From 62-47 sp051954235 (GTDB taxonomy: Bacteria; Pseudomonadota; Alphaproteobacteria; Rhizobiales; Xanthobacteraceae), in NCBI GenBank assembly GCA_051954235.1, contig JBQCHY010000020.1:1-64000 (forward strand): 64,000 bases of DNA. The letters are read 5' to 3'. Under the pieces are notes generated by a model that did not search any database, had not been told where the DNA came from, and saw only the letters and a list, made by a program, of their open reading frames with translations. Positions 9,363 through 16,702 of the stretch are shown here, one piece after another. Both the position numbers and the translations under genes were made by a program. Position 1 is the first letter of the stretch, and each line of letters opens with the position of its first letter.

Positions 9363-9407
9363 CGATGGTCTATCGGCTGTTGAGTTTGTGAGCCGATGTG
9401 AGGTTCT

Positions 9408-9791
9408 ATGTCTGCACCTGGTTCTGGAACTAGAACCTTCCATATGATTGAAGCGGTCGCCGACCGTCTTGAGGGGGCGCCGCGCCAGCTTCGCCGACGC
9501 TGGTCGGACGAGTTCAAGGCGCAGGCTGTGACAGAAGCGCTGGAGCCTGGTGCGAGCGTCTCGGCGATCGCGCGTCGGATCGGCATCCACCCATCACAGC
9601 TGTTCGCATGGCGTCGTGATGCTCGGGCCGAGCGGCATTGTCGCACGCGACACCCGAACTGCGAAGCAGCGGTGTTGCGTGTGCCCTACGCCGTGATCGA
9701 GATTGCGATTGGCGAGGTCGTCGTGCGCGCCGGCGTGGATATCGACGAGGCGCACTTGCAGCGGGTGATCCGCGCGGTTCGTTCGGCATGA
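9408..9791 (+). CDS. tnpA: IS66 accessory protein TnpA
   Basis: 127 aa with the TnpA helix-turn-helix region (RRRWSDEFKAQAVTEALEPG, then SAIARRIGIHPSQLFAWRR). In IS66 elements TnpA is needed with TnpB and TnpC for transposition. It overlaps tnpB by 4 bases (ATGA), implying coupled translation. It lies in the truncated element and so is a passenger. Confidence 0.9.
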   Translation: MSAPGSGTRTFHMIEAVADRLEGAPRQLRRRWSDEFKAQAVTEALEPGASVSAIARRIGIHPSQLFAWRRDARAERHCRTRHPNCEAAVLRVPYAVIEIAIGEVVVRAGVDIDEAHLQRVIRAVRSA

Positions 9792-10132
9792 TCCCTTCTG
9801 GTGTGAAGGTGTTCCTGGCCAGCCATCCGGTCGACTTCCGCAAGGGTATCGATGGTCTGGTTGCGCTTGTGCGCGATGCCGGCTCAGATCCGTTCGATGG
9901 TGCGCTTTATGTGTTCCGGGCCAAAAGAGCCGACAGAATCAAGATCGTATGGTGGGATGGTTCTGGAGTGTGCCTCTATTTAAAACGTCTCGAGAAGGCG
10001 AAGTTCTTCTGGCCGCGGATTGGGCATCATCGGGTGCAGATGAACCCTGCGCAGTTGATGGCACTGGTGGATGGGATGGACTGGAAGCGGGTCCGAACCA
10101 TGGCGGTCAAGCCGCCGGAGATTGTTGGGTAA
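9788..10132 (+). CDS. tnpB: IS66 accessory protein TnpB
   Basis: 114 aa with the characteristic VDFRKGIDGLVALV and KIVWWDGSGVCLYLKRLE segments of IS66 Orf2/TnpB. Full length. The ATG at 9788 overlaps the tnpA stop. Confidence 0.92.
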   Translation: MIPSGVKVFLASHPVDFRKGIDGLVALVRDAGSDPFDGALYVFRAKRADRIKIVWWDGSGVCLYLKRLEKAKFFWPRIGHHRVQMNPAQLMALVDGMDWKRVRTMAVKPPEIVG

Positions 10133-10193
10133 AGCACTGCGGCGAAGTGAATCAGCGGCCTGAAAAGGCAAGAGAAACGGGGCGAAATGTGCT

Positions 10194-10400
10194 TTGGTCA
10201 GGCCGATGGTGCGACCTGATCTCAACCTCCCGAATGACGTAGAGACGCTGAGGGCCATGGTGATTGCCATGGCCGAGCAAGCGGCCCGCGCCGATGCTCT
10301 GGAGTGCGAAGTCGCCGCTCTCAAGGCCCGCAACGCCGACGCCGATACGCGCATCGAGCGGCTGACGCAGATCTTGAAGGCCTTCGACCGCGCCCGGTGA
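10194..10400 (+). pseudogene. tnpC: IS66 transposase TnpC, N-terminal remnant
   Basis: The segment LPNDVETLRAMVIAMAEQAA and the leucine-zipper-like ALKARNADADTRIERLTQIL are typical of the TnpC N-terminus. Similarity ends at KAFDRAR, just where TnpC would continue into FGRRSEK, and a stop follows. The catalytic DDE domain is missing. The true start could be TTG 10194 or ATG 10206. Confidence 0.85.
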
Positions 10401-10663
10401 CGTGACGCGGTGGCAGTATAAGACAGCTATCCTTGCGCAACGAATGCAGATCGTCGTCTCCGATGCTGCGGGGATCTGCCCGTACCCTTTCAAAGCCGCA
10501 ATGGGGAGGACATTTTCGGAACCCCATTAGCTGGTGGCGCAGGCGCAACGCACACCCGTCCTTCTAGCTGTTCTTCTTCTCACAACACTAACCCAAGAAC
10601 TTCAGCACCGGACAATGATCACCAATCGCAAGTTTCTTAAACGTCAGATCGGAGAGGCGACCA

Positions 10664-11564
10664 TTGAGCAAGATTCATGACAACAAAAAAGTCGTGAGCT
10701 GGAGAAGGTCCGATCTCTATCATAACCGGTGCGCCGTGTTGACGACGATGCACGGCAAAGAGGTGGTCATTTCGCCAGCATTCCAGAAAAGGCTCGGACT
10801 TCGTGTCGAAACACCAACAGGGCTCGATACGGATGCACTCGGCACTTTCACAGGCGAAATTGCTCGTATCGGAACAATCCGCGAGGCCGCAATCGCCAAA
10901 GCCCGCCTTGGGATGACGACGACGGGGATATCTATCGGCATCGCCAGCGAGGGAAGCTACGGACCGCATCCTCACATTCCCTTCATTGCTGGCGGCATTG
11001 AGCTTATGGCTGTTGTGGACGATGACCGGGGAATTGTCGTGTGCGAGCATCTGATCGACGATGCCCCGGTTTACGACCACGTGATCACGGCTGAGATCGG
11101 CGATATTACCTCGTTTCTAGATCGGATTATGTTTTCCCGATCATGCGCTGATCGTGCGGCCTCATCAGACCGAGGACAGTGATACCTTTATACACAAAGG
11201 ATTGCGCACGGTCGAAGCATTGACCGATGCGATCTCGTCGGCAGCACGCCGCTCGGGCGACAACCGTGCGCTCGTGCAGACAGATATGCGCGCACATATG
11301 AATCCGACACGGATGGCGACCCTCCGTCGCCTCGCAAATGCTCTTTCTGATCGACTGGCTACGTCCTGTCCGGGCTGCAACATGCCAGGCTATGGGCTGG
11401 TTGATATTGAATCTGGTCTGCCTTGCGAATGGTGCGGCGCATCGAGTCTCATGGTTCTCTATCAGGTATTTGGCTGCGTTGACTGCGATTTTCGTGAGCG
11501 ACGCCCTCGACCCGACGGGCGTATCCACGCCGATCCTGGCCAGTGCCCGCACTGCAATCCCTGA
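10664..11564 (+). pseudogene. DUF6671-family protein, split by a frameshift
   Basis: The first part (10664-11182, TTG start with GGAGAGG 7 bases upstream) and the second (to 11564) together make one protein of about 300 aa. The first part has the MHGKEVVISP and IASEGSYGPHP motifs I associate with DUF6671. The second carries four Cys pairs (CPGC, CEWC, CVDC, CPHC), likely zinc binding. A single extra base near the TTTT run at 11131-11136 moves the frame. Either the gene is decaying or the base is a sequencing error. Function unknown. Confidence 0.65.
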
Positions 11565-11636
11565 TTGGGGGAACTCCAGATACGGGCTCGATTAACTTGC
11601 ACCACTAACCGTTGTTTGATCATCTGAGGAAAGCGA

Positions 11637-11885
11637 ATGCCCCAGTCTAAAGTAAGCACTAAAGAAATAGACAAGCGTATCTCCTGGGTTCTTGAACATC
11701 GAACAATGAGCCGTTGGCTCAAAGATGCATTAAATTCGGCGCTGGATCAAAACCCCGTCGATCTATTAAATGACCTCGAGATCCTGAACCATCTTCTCCG
11801 CGCCCGTTCTAGTGTGCTGCTTCGTCAGACGTCTGGCGAGGCAGGCGGCAGAGATGACGATTTGAGCGATGGTCAAACGAATTGA
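11637..11885 (+). CDS. Small hypothetical protein
   Basis: 82 aa, preceded by a strong SD (GAGGAAAGCG before ATG), which is the main reason to accept it. Mostly helical and polar with no membrane segment, ending in an acidic Gly/Asp-rich tail. Family not recognised. It sits between the DUF6671 remnant and the receiver genes. Confidence 0.6.
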   Translation: MPQSKVSTKEIDKRISWVLEHRTMSRWLKDALNSALDQNPVDLLNDLEILNHLLRARSSVLLRQTSGEAGGRDDDLSDGQTN

Positions 11886-11983
11886 TCGACAGCTTCTGCC
11901 CAGGCAAGGATGTAACATCCTATCAGAGTGGCGCTCGCGCTTTTCTTTATTTTCTAAGACGCATCGGAGAACGCTTAACTCCT

Positions 11984-12009
11984 GGAACCTGTAAGGCGTG
12001 AGCAGCGTT
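11984..12009 (+). promoter_or_regulatory. EcfG-type general stress promoter
   Basis: GGAAC, 17 bases, then CGTT, the consensus of alphaproteobacterial sigma-EcfG promoters (GGAAC-N16/17-CGTT). It lies 44 bases before the first receiver gene, so that pair is probably part of the general stress response. Confidence 0.6.
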
Positions 12010-12052
12010 TCTGGGTGCGGTTTCTTGGAGTGGGAGTAGAGGAGGTTGGTTA

Positions 12053-12430
12053 ATGGCTTCCCAGCCGGACACGAGTCGACTGAACCGCCAAGAGGCGAAA
12101 CCGAAAACAGTCCTTTTGGTCGAAGATGAAGTGCTCATCCGCATTCCTGTCGCAGAGAGCTTGCGCGATACTGGTTATGAGGTCATCGAAGCGGGAAACG
12201 CAGACGAAGCGGTTATCATCGTAAATTCTGGCATTCACATCGATCTCGTCATAAGCGACGTGCAAATGCCAGGGCAAATGAATGGACGAGCGCTCGTCAA
12301 GTATCTAACGCTTGAGAGGCCGGACATGCCCATCATACTTGCATCAGGGGCGCTCATCGCCTCGGATATAGGAGATCGCGTATTGGGCGTACGGAAGCCT
12401 ATTTACCTTCCGACATCACCTCGCTCGTGA
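12053..12430 (+). CDS. Single-domain response regulator (frameshifted tail)
   Basis: A CheY-like receiver: VLLVEDE near residues 20-26 (acidic pocket), phospho-acceptor Asp in VISDVQMPG, and VRKP with the conserved Lys. After RKP the frame ends in a short tail ending PTSPRS, whereas a one-base shift gives PSDITSLVKNIIG ending at 12447, the natural last helix. So the C-terminus carries a one-base indel near 12,398-12,410. There is no output domain. It lies behind an EcfG-type promoter and 21 bases before a second receiver gene. Confidence 0.8.
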   Translation: MASQPDTSRLNRQEAKPKTVLLVEDEVLIRIPVAESLRDTGYEVIEAGNADEAVIIVNSGIHIDLVISDVQMPGQMNGRALVKYLTLERPDMPIILASGALIASDIGDRVLGVRKPIYLPTSPRS

Positions 12431-12451
12431 AAAATATTATCGGCTAGAATC

Positions 12452-12868
12452 GTGGAACGACCTAGTCAGCAGAATCGCAACGCAGAGACTGCGTGCGTGA
12501 TCATTGCCGACAGTGACGTACTGGTCCGGTATGCGATCTCGGATTATCTGCGTTCTTGCGGGTATACCGTCATTGAGACCTCGACGTCCGACGAGACACT
12601 CACAGTACTCCAAGAGGTAAAAAGAATGATCGATGCCATGATCTGCGACGTAGAGATCTGCGGATCAATCAACGCGTTCGAGCTCTTTCGATTGGTGCGA
12701 TCGCTTCAACCTCACCTTCAAATCATTCTCGCTGGGTCAATCGAATCCTCCGCAAAGGCTGCGGCCCAAATGTGTGACCACGGCCCGTACTTAAGTCGAC
12801 CTTATGACCCTCAAGGGGCGGTTGACTATATAAAAAGACTTCTCGCCAGAAGCCGAACTACGAATTGA
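12452..12868 (+). CDS. Divergent single-domain receiver protein
   Basis: 138 aa with a GTG start. The receiver fold is visible: IIADSD (acidic pocket), ICDVEICGS with the phospho-acceptor Asp, and ILAGS. The normally conserved Lys before Pro is Arg (SRPYD), so phosphorylation chemistry may be altered. No output domain. It is paired with the preceding receiver gene and probably co-transcribed from the EcfG-type promoter. Confidence 0.75.
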   Translation: MERPSQQNRNAETACVIIADSDVLVRYAISDYLRSCGYTVIETSTSDETLTVLQEVKRMIDAMICDVEICGSINAFELFRLVRSLQPHLQIILAGSIESSAKAAAQMCDHGPYLSRPYDPQGAVDYIKRLLARSRTTN

Positions 12869-13007
12869 TATCACCATTAGGTTTGAGAACTGCGGTCTGT
12901 CGTTAGTCCGTGTCTACGGGAGCTCTCGAGGCGGCTCTAATATTATTAGCCGAGACGGCATTTGGCTGATAACCGCCCCGGCCTAGAAGCTTAGGACCGC
13001 TGATATG

Positions 13008-13571
13008 CTACGACTTAGGCAGGAGCACCTTATCAATCACATGGATCACGCCGTTTGACTGCTTCACGTCTGCAATTGTGACATTAGCGGTATTGCCATT
13101 CTCGTCAGTAACCGTGACACGACCGTCCTTGTCGCGCAGGGTCAGCATGCAACCGCCGACGGTCTTGGCCTTGTGCGCGCCGCCGTCGTCTTTGACCATC
13201 TTCTTTACGACAGCAGCAGTGGCGTCTGCCGCGATCACGTGACAGGTCAAGATCTTGACCAGCTTGTCCTTGTTCTCGGGCTTCAGAAGGCTGTCGACGG
13301 TGCCCTTAGGTAGCTTTGCGAAGGCTTCATTGGTCGGCGCGAATACCGTGAATGGACCTTTACCTTCGAGCGTCTCAACGAGACCGGCAGCCTTCACTGC
13401 CGCTACGAGCGTCGTGTGGTCCTTGGAATTCATCGCGTTCTGAATGATATTTTTGCTAGGGGACATCGCCGCCCCACCAACTATCGGGTCCTTTGCATAA
13501 GCCGCACCACTGAGAGCGCCGAAGGCGAGTGTCCCCGCCAAAGCGGCTGCCAAAATCTTCTGAGTGAGCAT
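13008..13571 (-). CDS. Secreted fasciclin (FAS1) domain protein
   Basis: 187 aa: signal peptide (MLTQKILAAALAG... ending AYA), then one FAS1 domain from about residue 40 to the end with the H1 motif GPFTVFAPTNEAF and the H2-like NGVIHVIDKVLLP. FAS1 proteins are extracytoplasmic adhesion or binding modules. I chose the ATG at 13571 because GGAG lies 6 bases before it. It is downstream of sigK-rskA on the same strand, an arrangement common in bacteria, so it is a likely target of that sigma factor. Confidence 0.9.
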   Translation of the reverse strand: MLTQKILAAALAGTLAFGALSGAAYAKDPIVGGAAMSPSKNIIQNAMNSKDHTTLVAAVKAAGLVETLEGKGPFTVFAPTNEAFAKLPKGTVDSLLKPENKDKLVKILTCHVIAADATAAVVKKMVKDDGGAHKAKTVGGCMLTLRDKDGRVTVTDENGNTANVTIADVKQSNGVIHVIDKVLLPKS

Positions 13572-13737
13572 AAAATTCTCCATGGTTGAGCCCTTATTGG
13601 CTGTTGGAGTCACGATGTGCGAGCTTCAAGAGTTTCAGTCTCGCCAACTTTTCTTTCGTGAGTACAACACGCGCCGATGATGATGGCGGGTTCGCCACGA
13701 CATCAGCGACCGATTGACGTTAATCCACTAACGCAGC

Positions 13738-14451
13738 TCAGATTTGATGCAGATCCCCAGCCGCTACGACAGGCCCCGTCGCCTCTCCCGTTGGTGAGCC
13801 GCCGGGCGGTTCTGTGCTGATCGCCAAAATCCCACCATTGACAAGGTGGCGGCCTATTTCCGGGTTTAATGTCACGCGCACGCTGCTGCCGGCGGAAATA
13901 ACGCCCAGAGAGACTGGCTTTGCTTGCCCTTCGATCGCCCAGAGTTCGAAATCGAGGCCCGCACTGCGCTCGCCGGATAGGTGCGAGAGCGAAAGCTGTC
14001 GCGTTCGGGCATCGTAATAGGCGAGATAGCTCACATCGCTGCCTTTCGGGACCAGTGATGCCATCAAATGGATGCCGATTTGGGGAGGACTTTGCGTGGT
14101 CAGGGGCAACGCTATGGCGACAATCAGCAGCGAAAACGCTACGGCGGTAAGGCCGCGCCAGAACGTCAGTCTCTGCCACAAGCTTTCGGGCTGCATTGTG
14201 GCGCTTCCGCCGGACAATATGCGGTCAATCGCCCGTTTAACTGTGGCCGGCGGATCGACCTCGAGATAGCTGTCGGCAAGGGGTGACAGCTTGGCTTCCC
14301 AAGTCTCAACCAGCTTTACGAACAAGTCATCGCGTCTCATCCGCGCAGCTACTTTTCGCCGGTCCGCCATTGAAAGGACGCCCACGACATATTCGGCGGC
14401 GAGAGTATTATCGCTGCCCTTCGTCGGCTCGTTTTCGTCCTCAAACGTCAT
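13738..14451 (-). CDS. Anti-sigma factor RskA-like
   Basis: About 237 aa: a cytoplasmic N-terminal zinc-free anti-sigma region (AAEYVVGVLSMADRRKVAARM), one membrane helix near residues 105-125 (LTAVAFSLLIVAIALPL) and a periplasmic RskA domain ending in GGSPTGEATGPVVAAG, the typical signature. It would hold the preceding sigma factor at the membrane. I prefer the ATG at 14451, which makes a 4-base ATGA overlap with the sigma gene; an ATG at 14463 is possible. Confidence 0.88.
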   Translation of the reverse strand: MTFEDENEPTKGSDNTLAAEYVVGVLSMADRRKVAARMRRDDLFVKLVETWEAKLSPLADSYLEVDPPATVKRAIDRILSGGSATMQPESLWQRLTFWRGLTAVAFSLLIVAIALPLTTQSPPQIGIHLMASLVPKGSDVSYLAYYDARTRQLSLSHLSGERSAGLDFELWAIEGQAKPVSLGVISAGSSVRVTLNPEIGRHLVNGGILAISTEPPGGSPTGEATGPVVAAGDLHQI

Positions 14452-14987
14452 CTCTCCAGACATTCCTTAAGCCGGATCAGGCTCCGCCTTAGCCAAGTGC
14501 GCATGGTATTGAGCGGAACAGCATAACGGGTTGCAAGCTCCGCATAGGTTTCGCCATCCAGGTAGGCACTCCTTACTGCGTCGCCTTTGACCTTCTCAAG
14601 CTCATCGAGACAACCGTAGATCCGTCCGCGTTCTCCCATGACGACTAACTTCGCTTCTGGCCCAGGCTCCGGATCAAAAATCTCCAAAGCGTCGGCGATA
14701 TCGAGTGGAAGTTTCGCTCGAGCGCGCAGGCGATCAATTGCGTGATTGCGCGCGATTGCCACCAACCAAGAGATGGGACTAAGTTCCGAAACAGCAAATC
14801 GGTCGGCTTTTGACCAAACCTTGATAAAAACCTCCTGCAGAGCCTCCTCTGCCTCGCTGCGATCCTTCAATATACGAAGGCACACGCCGAAAAGTTTCGC
14901 GCTCGTGTGACGATAAAGGTCATCAAACGCCGCACGATCCTTCATTGAAGTTCGCACGATCAGCTTTGTTATGTCCTGATGCATCAT
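14448..14987 (-). CDS. ECF sigma factor, SigK-like
   Basis: About 179 aa. Region 2 (FDDLYRHTSAKLFGVCLRIL, then EEALQEVFIKVW) and region 4 (AYLDGETYAELATRYAVPLN then TMRTWLRRSLIRLKECLE) are both complete. Sequence and context (overlapping RskA gene, fasciclin gene downstream) place it in the SigK/ECF19-like group. Start at 14987 or 14984. Targets probably include this operon and the fasciclin gene; the promoter was not identified. Confidence 0.88.
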   Translation of the reverse strand: MMHQDITKLIVRTSMKDRAAFDDLYRHTSAKLFGVCLRILKDRSEAEEALQEVFIKVWSKADRFAVSELSPISWLVAIARNHAIDRLRARAKLPLDIADALEIFDPEPGPEAKLVVMGERGRIYGCLDELEKVKGDAVRSAYLDGETYAELATRYAVPLNTMRTWLRRSLIRLKECLER

Positions 14988-15162
14988 TTGGCGTTCCAAG
15001 GTCGGCAATGGCGCCAATAGCGTGCGCTGTTGTCCATCCAAGCAACCGCCAAGACTTCGCCGTTCTCTGATTTCGGCTTGCTAAGGCAGAGCTCTGGAGT
15101 CCAACAGGGGGAAACTGCGCAGCCGCGCGCTGCAATAATTTGAGAAGTCGATTTGGCTAACG

Positions 15163-15534
15163 TCAATTTGCCGGGGCCCAATTCACATCCCGGCAGAGCA
15201 ATCCGCCCAGGATACAACCGCGTGTGATTAGGCTGTCGCTATCGAGAACTAATGTTATGGCATAGCTTCTGTCTCGTTTCGGATCGTACGCGGTTCCTGT
15301 AAGCTTCGTGGGCGACGTACGATTAAGAGTCATGACCAGTCGGTCGCCTACCTCCTCGCCCTTGCTCGTGTCTTTGATCCAAAGGTTAGTGGCGCAGAGT
15401 TTGGCGCCGCACGGTGCGATCCTGACGCGAGCGTTGCCGTCATCGCGCTGCCACACTCCGTCAGGACCACGCTCCCGGGCTGCGAGGGCAGTGCAACCTA
15501 TTAATGAAACAATAGAGAATGCCGCAGCGCGCAT
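15163..15534 (-). CDS. Secreted DUF2147-family protein
   Basis: 123 aa: signal peptide (MRAAAFSIVSLIGCTALAA), then a DUF2147 domain that starts GPDGVWQRDDGNARVRIAPC and ends RGCILGGLLCRDVNW. Four Cys in the mature part could form disulfides in the periplasm. Function unknown for the family. It starts 43 bases downstream of an RpoE-type promoter and is divergent from the DUF2177 gene, which has its own copy of that promoter. Confidence 0.85.
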   Translation of the reverse strand: MRAAAFSIVSLIGCTALAARERGPDGVWQRDDGNARVRIAPCGAKLCATNLWIKDTSKGEEVGDRLVMTLNRTSPTKLTGTAYDPKRDRSYAITLVLDSDSLITRGCILGGLLCRDVNWAPAN

Positions 15535-15576
15535 GATCACGGCACAGACTCCCAAATATTTTCGCCCCAACTGCGA

Positions 15577-15606
15577 TGTTTACGCAGGCATTCCGTGTTC
15601 GGATCA
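15577..15606 (-). promoter_or_regulatory. RpoE (ECF11)-type promoter for the DUF2147 gene
   Basis: On the minus strand: TGATCC, 18 bases, TAAACA. This matches the Rhodobacter sphaeroides RpoE consensus TGATCC...TAAGTA with the same spacing. It is one of five such sites in the cluster. Confidence 0.7.
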
Positions 15607-15664
15607 CATTCTATGCGTGGGCACGACCTTCGAAGCTTGGATCGCGGTAACAAGCAACACTCTG

Positions 15665-15694
15665 TGATCCGAAGATCATTCAAAGGCGTAACGA
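15665..15694 (+). promoter_or_regulatory. RpoE (ECF11)-type promoter for the DUF2177 gene
   Basis: Plus strand: TGATCC, 18 bases, TAACGA, ending 30 bases before the TTG start of the DUF2177 gene. It forms a divergent pair with the site at 15577-15606. Confidence 0.7.
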
Positions 15695-15724
15695 GAGCAG
15701 TCTCAGGCGAGGAAAGGCCAACCT

Positions 15725-16135
15725 TTGAAAACTTATGGCATTGCCTATATCGCGACCGGCTTGGTGTTTCTGGCCATTGATGCAATCTGGCTGAGCGTGG
15801 CTGCGCAACGGCTCTACCGTCCGCACATGGGTGACATGCTGGTCGACGGTTTCAGGCTGGCGCCAGCGGCGCTGTTTTATCTCATCTATATTGCCGGCAT
15901 CGTCGTTTTCGCGATCGCGCCTGCCTTGGCCACCGAAAGGTGGACGACAGCGACCTCCTATGGCGCGTTCCTTGGGCTTTTTGGCTATGCGACTTATGAC
16001 CTCACCAACCAGGCGACGTTGAGAAACTGGCCGTTAGCGGTGACCGTCGCCGATCTGTGCTGGGGAACTTTTCTGACCGCGGTTGCGGCAACGGCCGGTT
16101 TCCTGATCACACGCGCCTTCACCTCCGCGAACTGA
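15725..16135 (+). CDS. DUF2177 integral membrane protein
   Basis: 136 aa, four membrane helices (about 5-25, 47-68, 77-95, 108-130), with the family signature GYATYDLTNQATLRNW. A TTG start at 15725 is preceded by GAGGAAAGG. Function unknown; DUF2177 genes recur in photo-oxidative and light-stress clusters, and here the gene has its own RpoE-type promoter. Its 3' end overlaps the convergent membrane protein gene by 17 bases. Confidence 0.88.
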   Translation: MKTYGIAYIATGLVFLAIDAIWLSVAAQRLYRPHMGDMLVDGFRLAPAALFYLIYIAGIVVFAIAPALATERWTTATSYGAFLGLFGYATYDLTNQATLRNWPLAVTVADLCWGTFLTAVAATAGFLITRAFTSAN

Positions 16136-16688
16136 TCTGGCTTATTAGGCCTGACGCGATAAGCCCGACGAAGACGCAGAGTGTGCCCGCGCTCATAGCG
16201 TTCAGCCGCGAAAACGCATGATACTCGGGAGCCGTGTAGATGTGGACCGGAGCGCCATACACGCCGTCCAGCCCCACATAAACAAGGAAGGCCGCGCCGA
16301 TCAGAGCGAAGGCGAGGGGCTTCTCCGTGGCTTTGAAGAACGTCGCCGCGATCAACGCGCATGGGATCAGAAAGATCTCCACGCCCGACAAGGGGCCGAA
16401 TACCTGTGCGCTCAAGATCGTGTTGCCCATGCCGGCAATGGGAAGAAGCGCTCGGCCTGTTTTGGAATATCGTTGGGCAATGGCCGGCACAGCCAGGAAA
16501 AACGGTGTCGATAGGAAGGTGAAAAAGGTCGGCCAGACATGGTCGCTGACGGCCCAAAAAACATAGAGGGGATAAAATGGCTGGTTGGACGCCACCACCA
16601 GTGCAATCATGTTGCAGGCGGCGACCATGGGATCGTCATGGGCGACGTAAGCCGCGATTCGATTCCAGATATGTCGAAGACGATACAT
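16119..16688 (-). CDS. Predicted membrane protein, last gene of the rpoE operon
   Basis: 189 aa with about five hydrophobic segments (MIALVVASNQPFYPLYVFWA, FFTFLSTPFFLAVPAIA, ILSAQVFGPLSGVEIFLI, KPLAFALIGAAFLVYVG, TLCVFVGLIASGLI). I do not recognise a named family. It starts 14 bases after the CFA-like gene in the same direction, so it is the sixth gene of the rpoE-chrR transcript. A role at the membrane in the same stress response is inferred from position only. Confidence 0.75.
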   Translation of the reverse strand: MYRLRHIWNRIAAYVAHDDPMVAACNMIALVVASNQPFYPLYVFWAVSDHVWPTFFTFLSTPFFLAVPAIAQRYSKTGRALLPIAGMGNTILSAQVFGPLSGVEIFLIPCALIAATFFKATEKPLAFALIGAAFLVYVGLDGVYGAPVHIYTAPEYHAFSRLNAMSAGTLCVFVGLIASGLISQISSRR

Positions 16689-16702
16689 GGATGGACTGGG
16701 CG

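Larger units (their letters stand above)
9365..10402 (+). mobile_element. Truncated IS66-family element
   Basis: Holds tnpA, tnpB and only the start of tnpC, in the standard IS66 order. The right part, including most of tnpC and the right inverted repeat, is missing after about 10,402. The left boundary is set by where the ATPase similarity ends; I could not define terminal repeats by eye. The element cannot transpose by itself. Confidence 0.75.

Noticed and set aside
9363..9590. N-terminal extension of the ATPase fragment into IS66 sequence
   Set aside because: The residues upstream of about 9,362 are the antisense of IS66 tnpA; the apparent start at 9,590 is not the gene's own.
10611..10650. 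TGATCA...TAAACG upstream of the DUF6671 gene as an RpoE-type promoter
   Set aside because: Spacing is 16 bases instead of the constant 18 of the five accepted sites, and the gene is outside the stress cluster.
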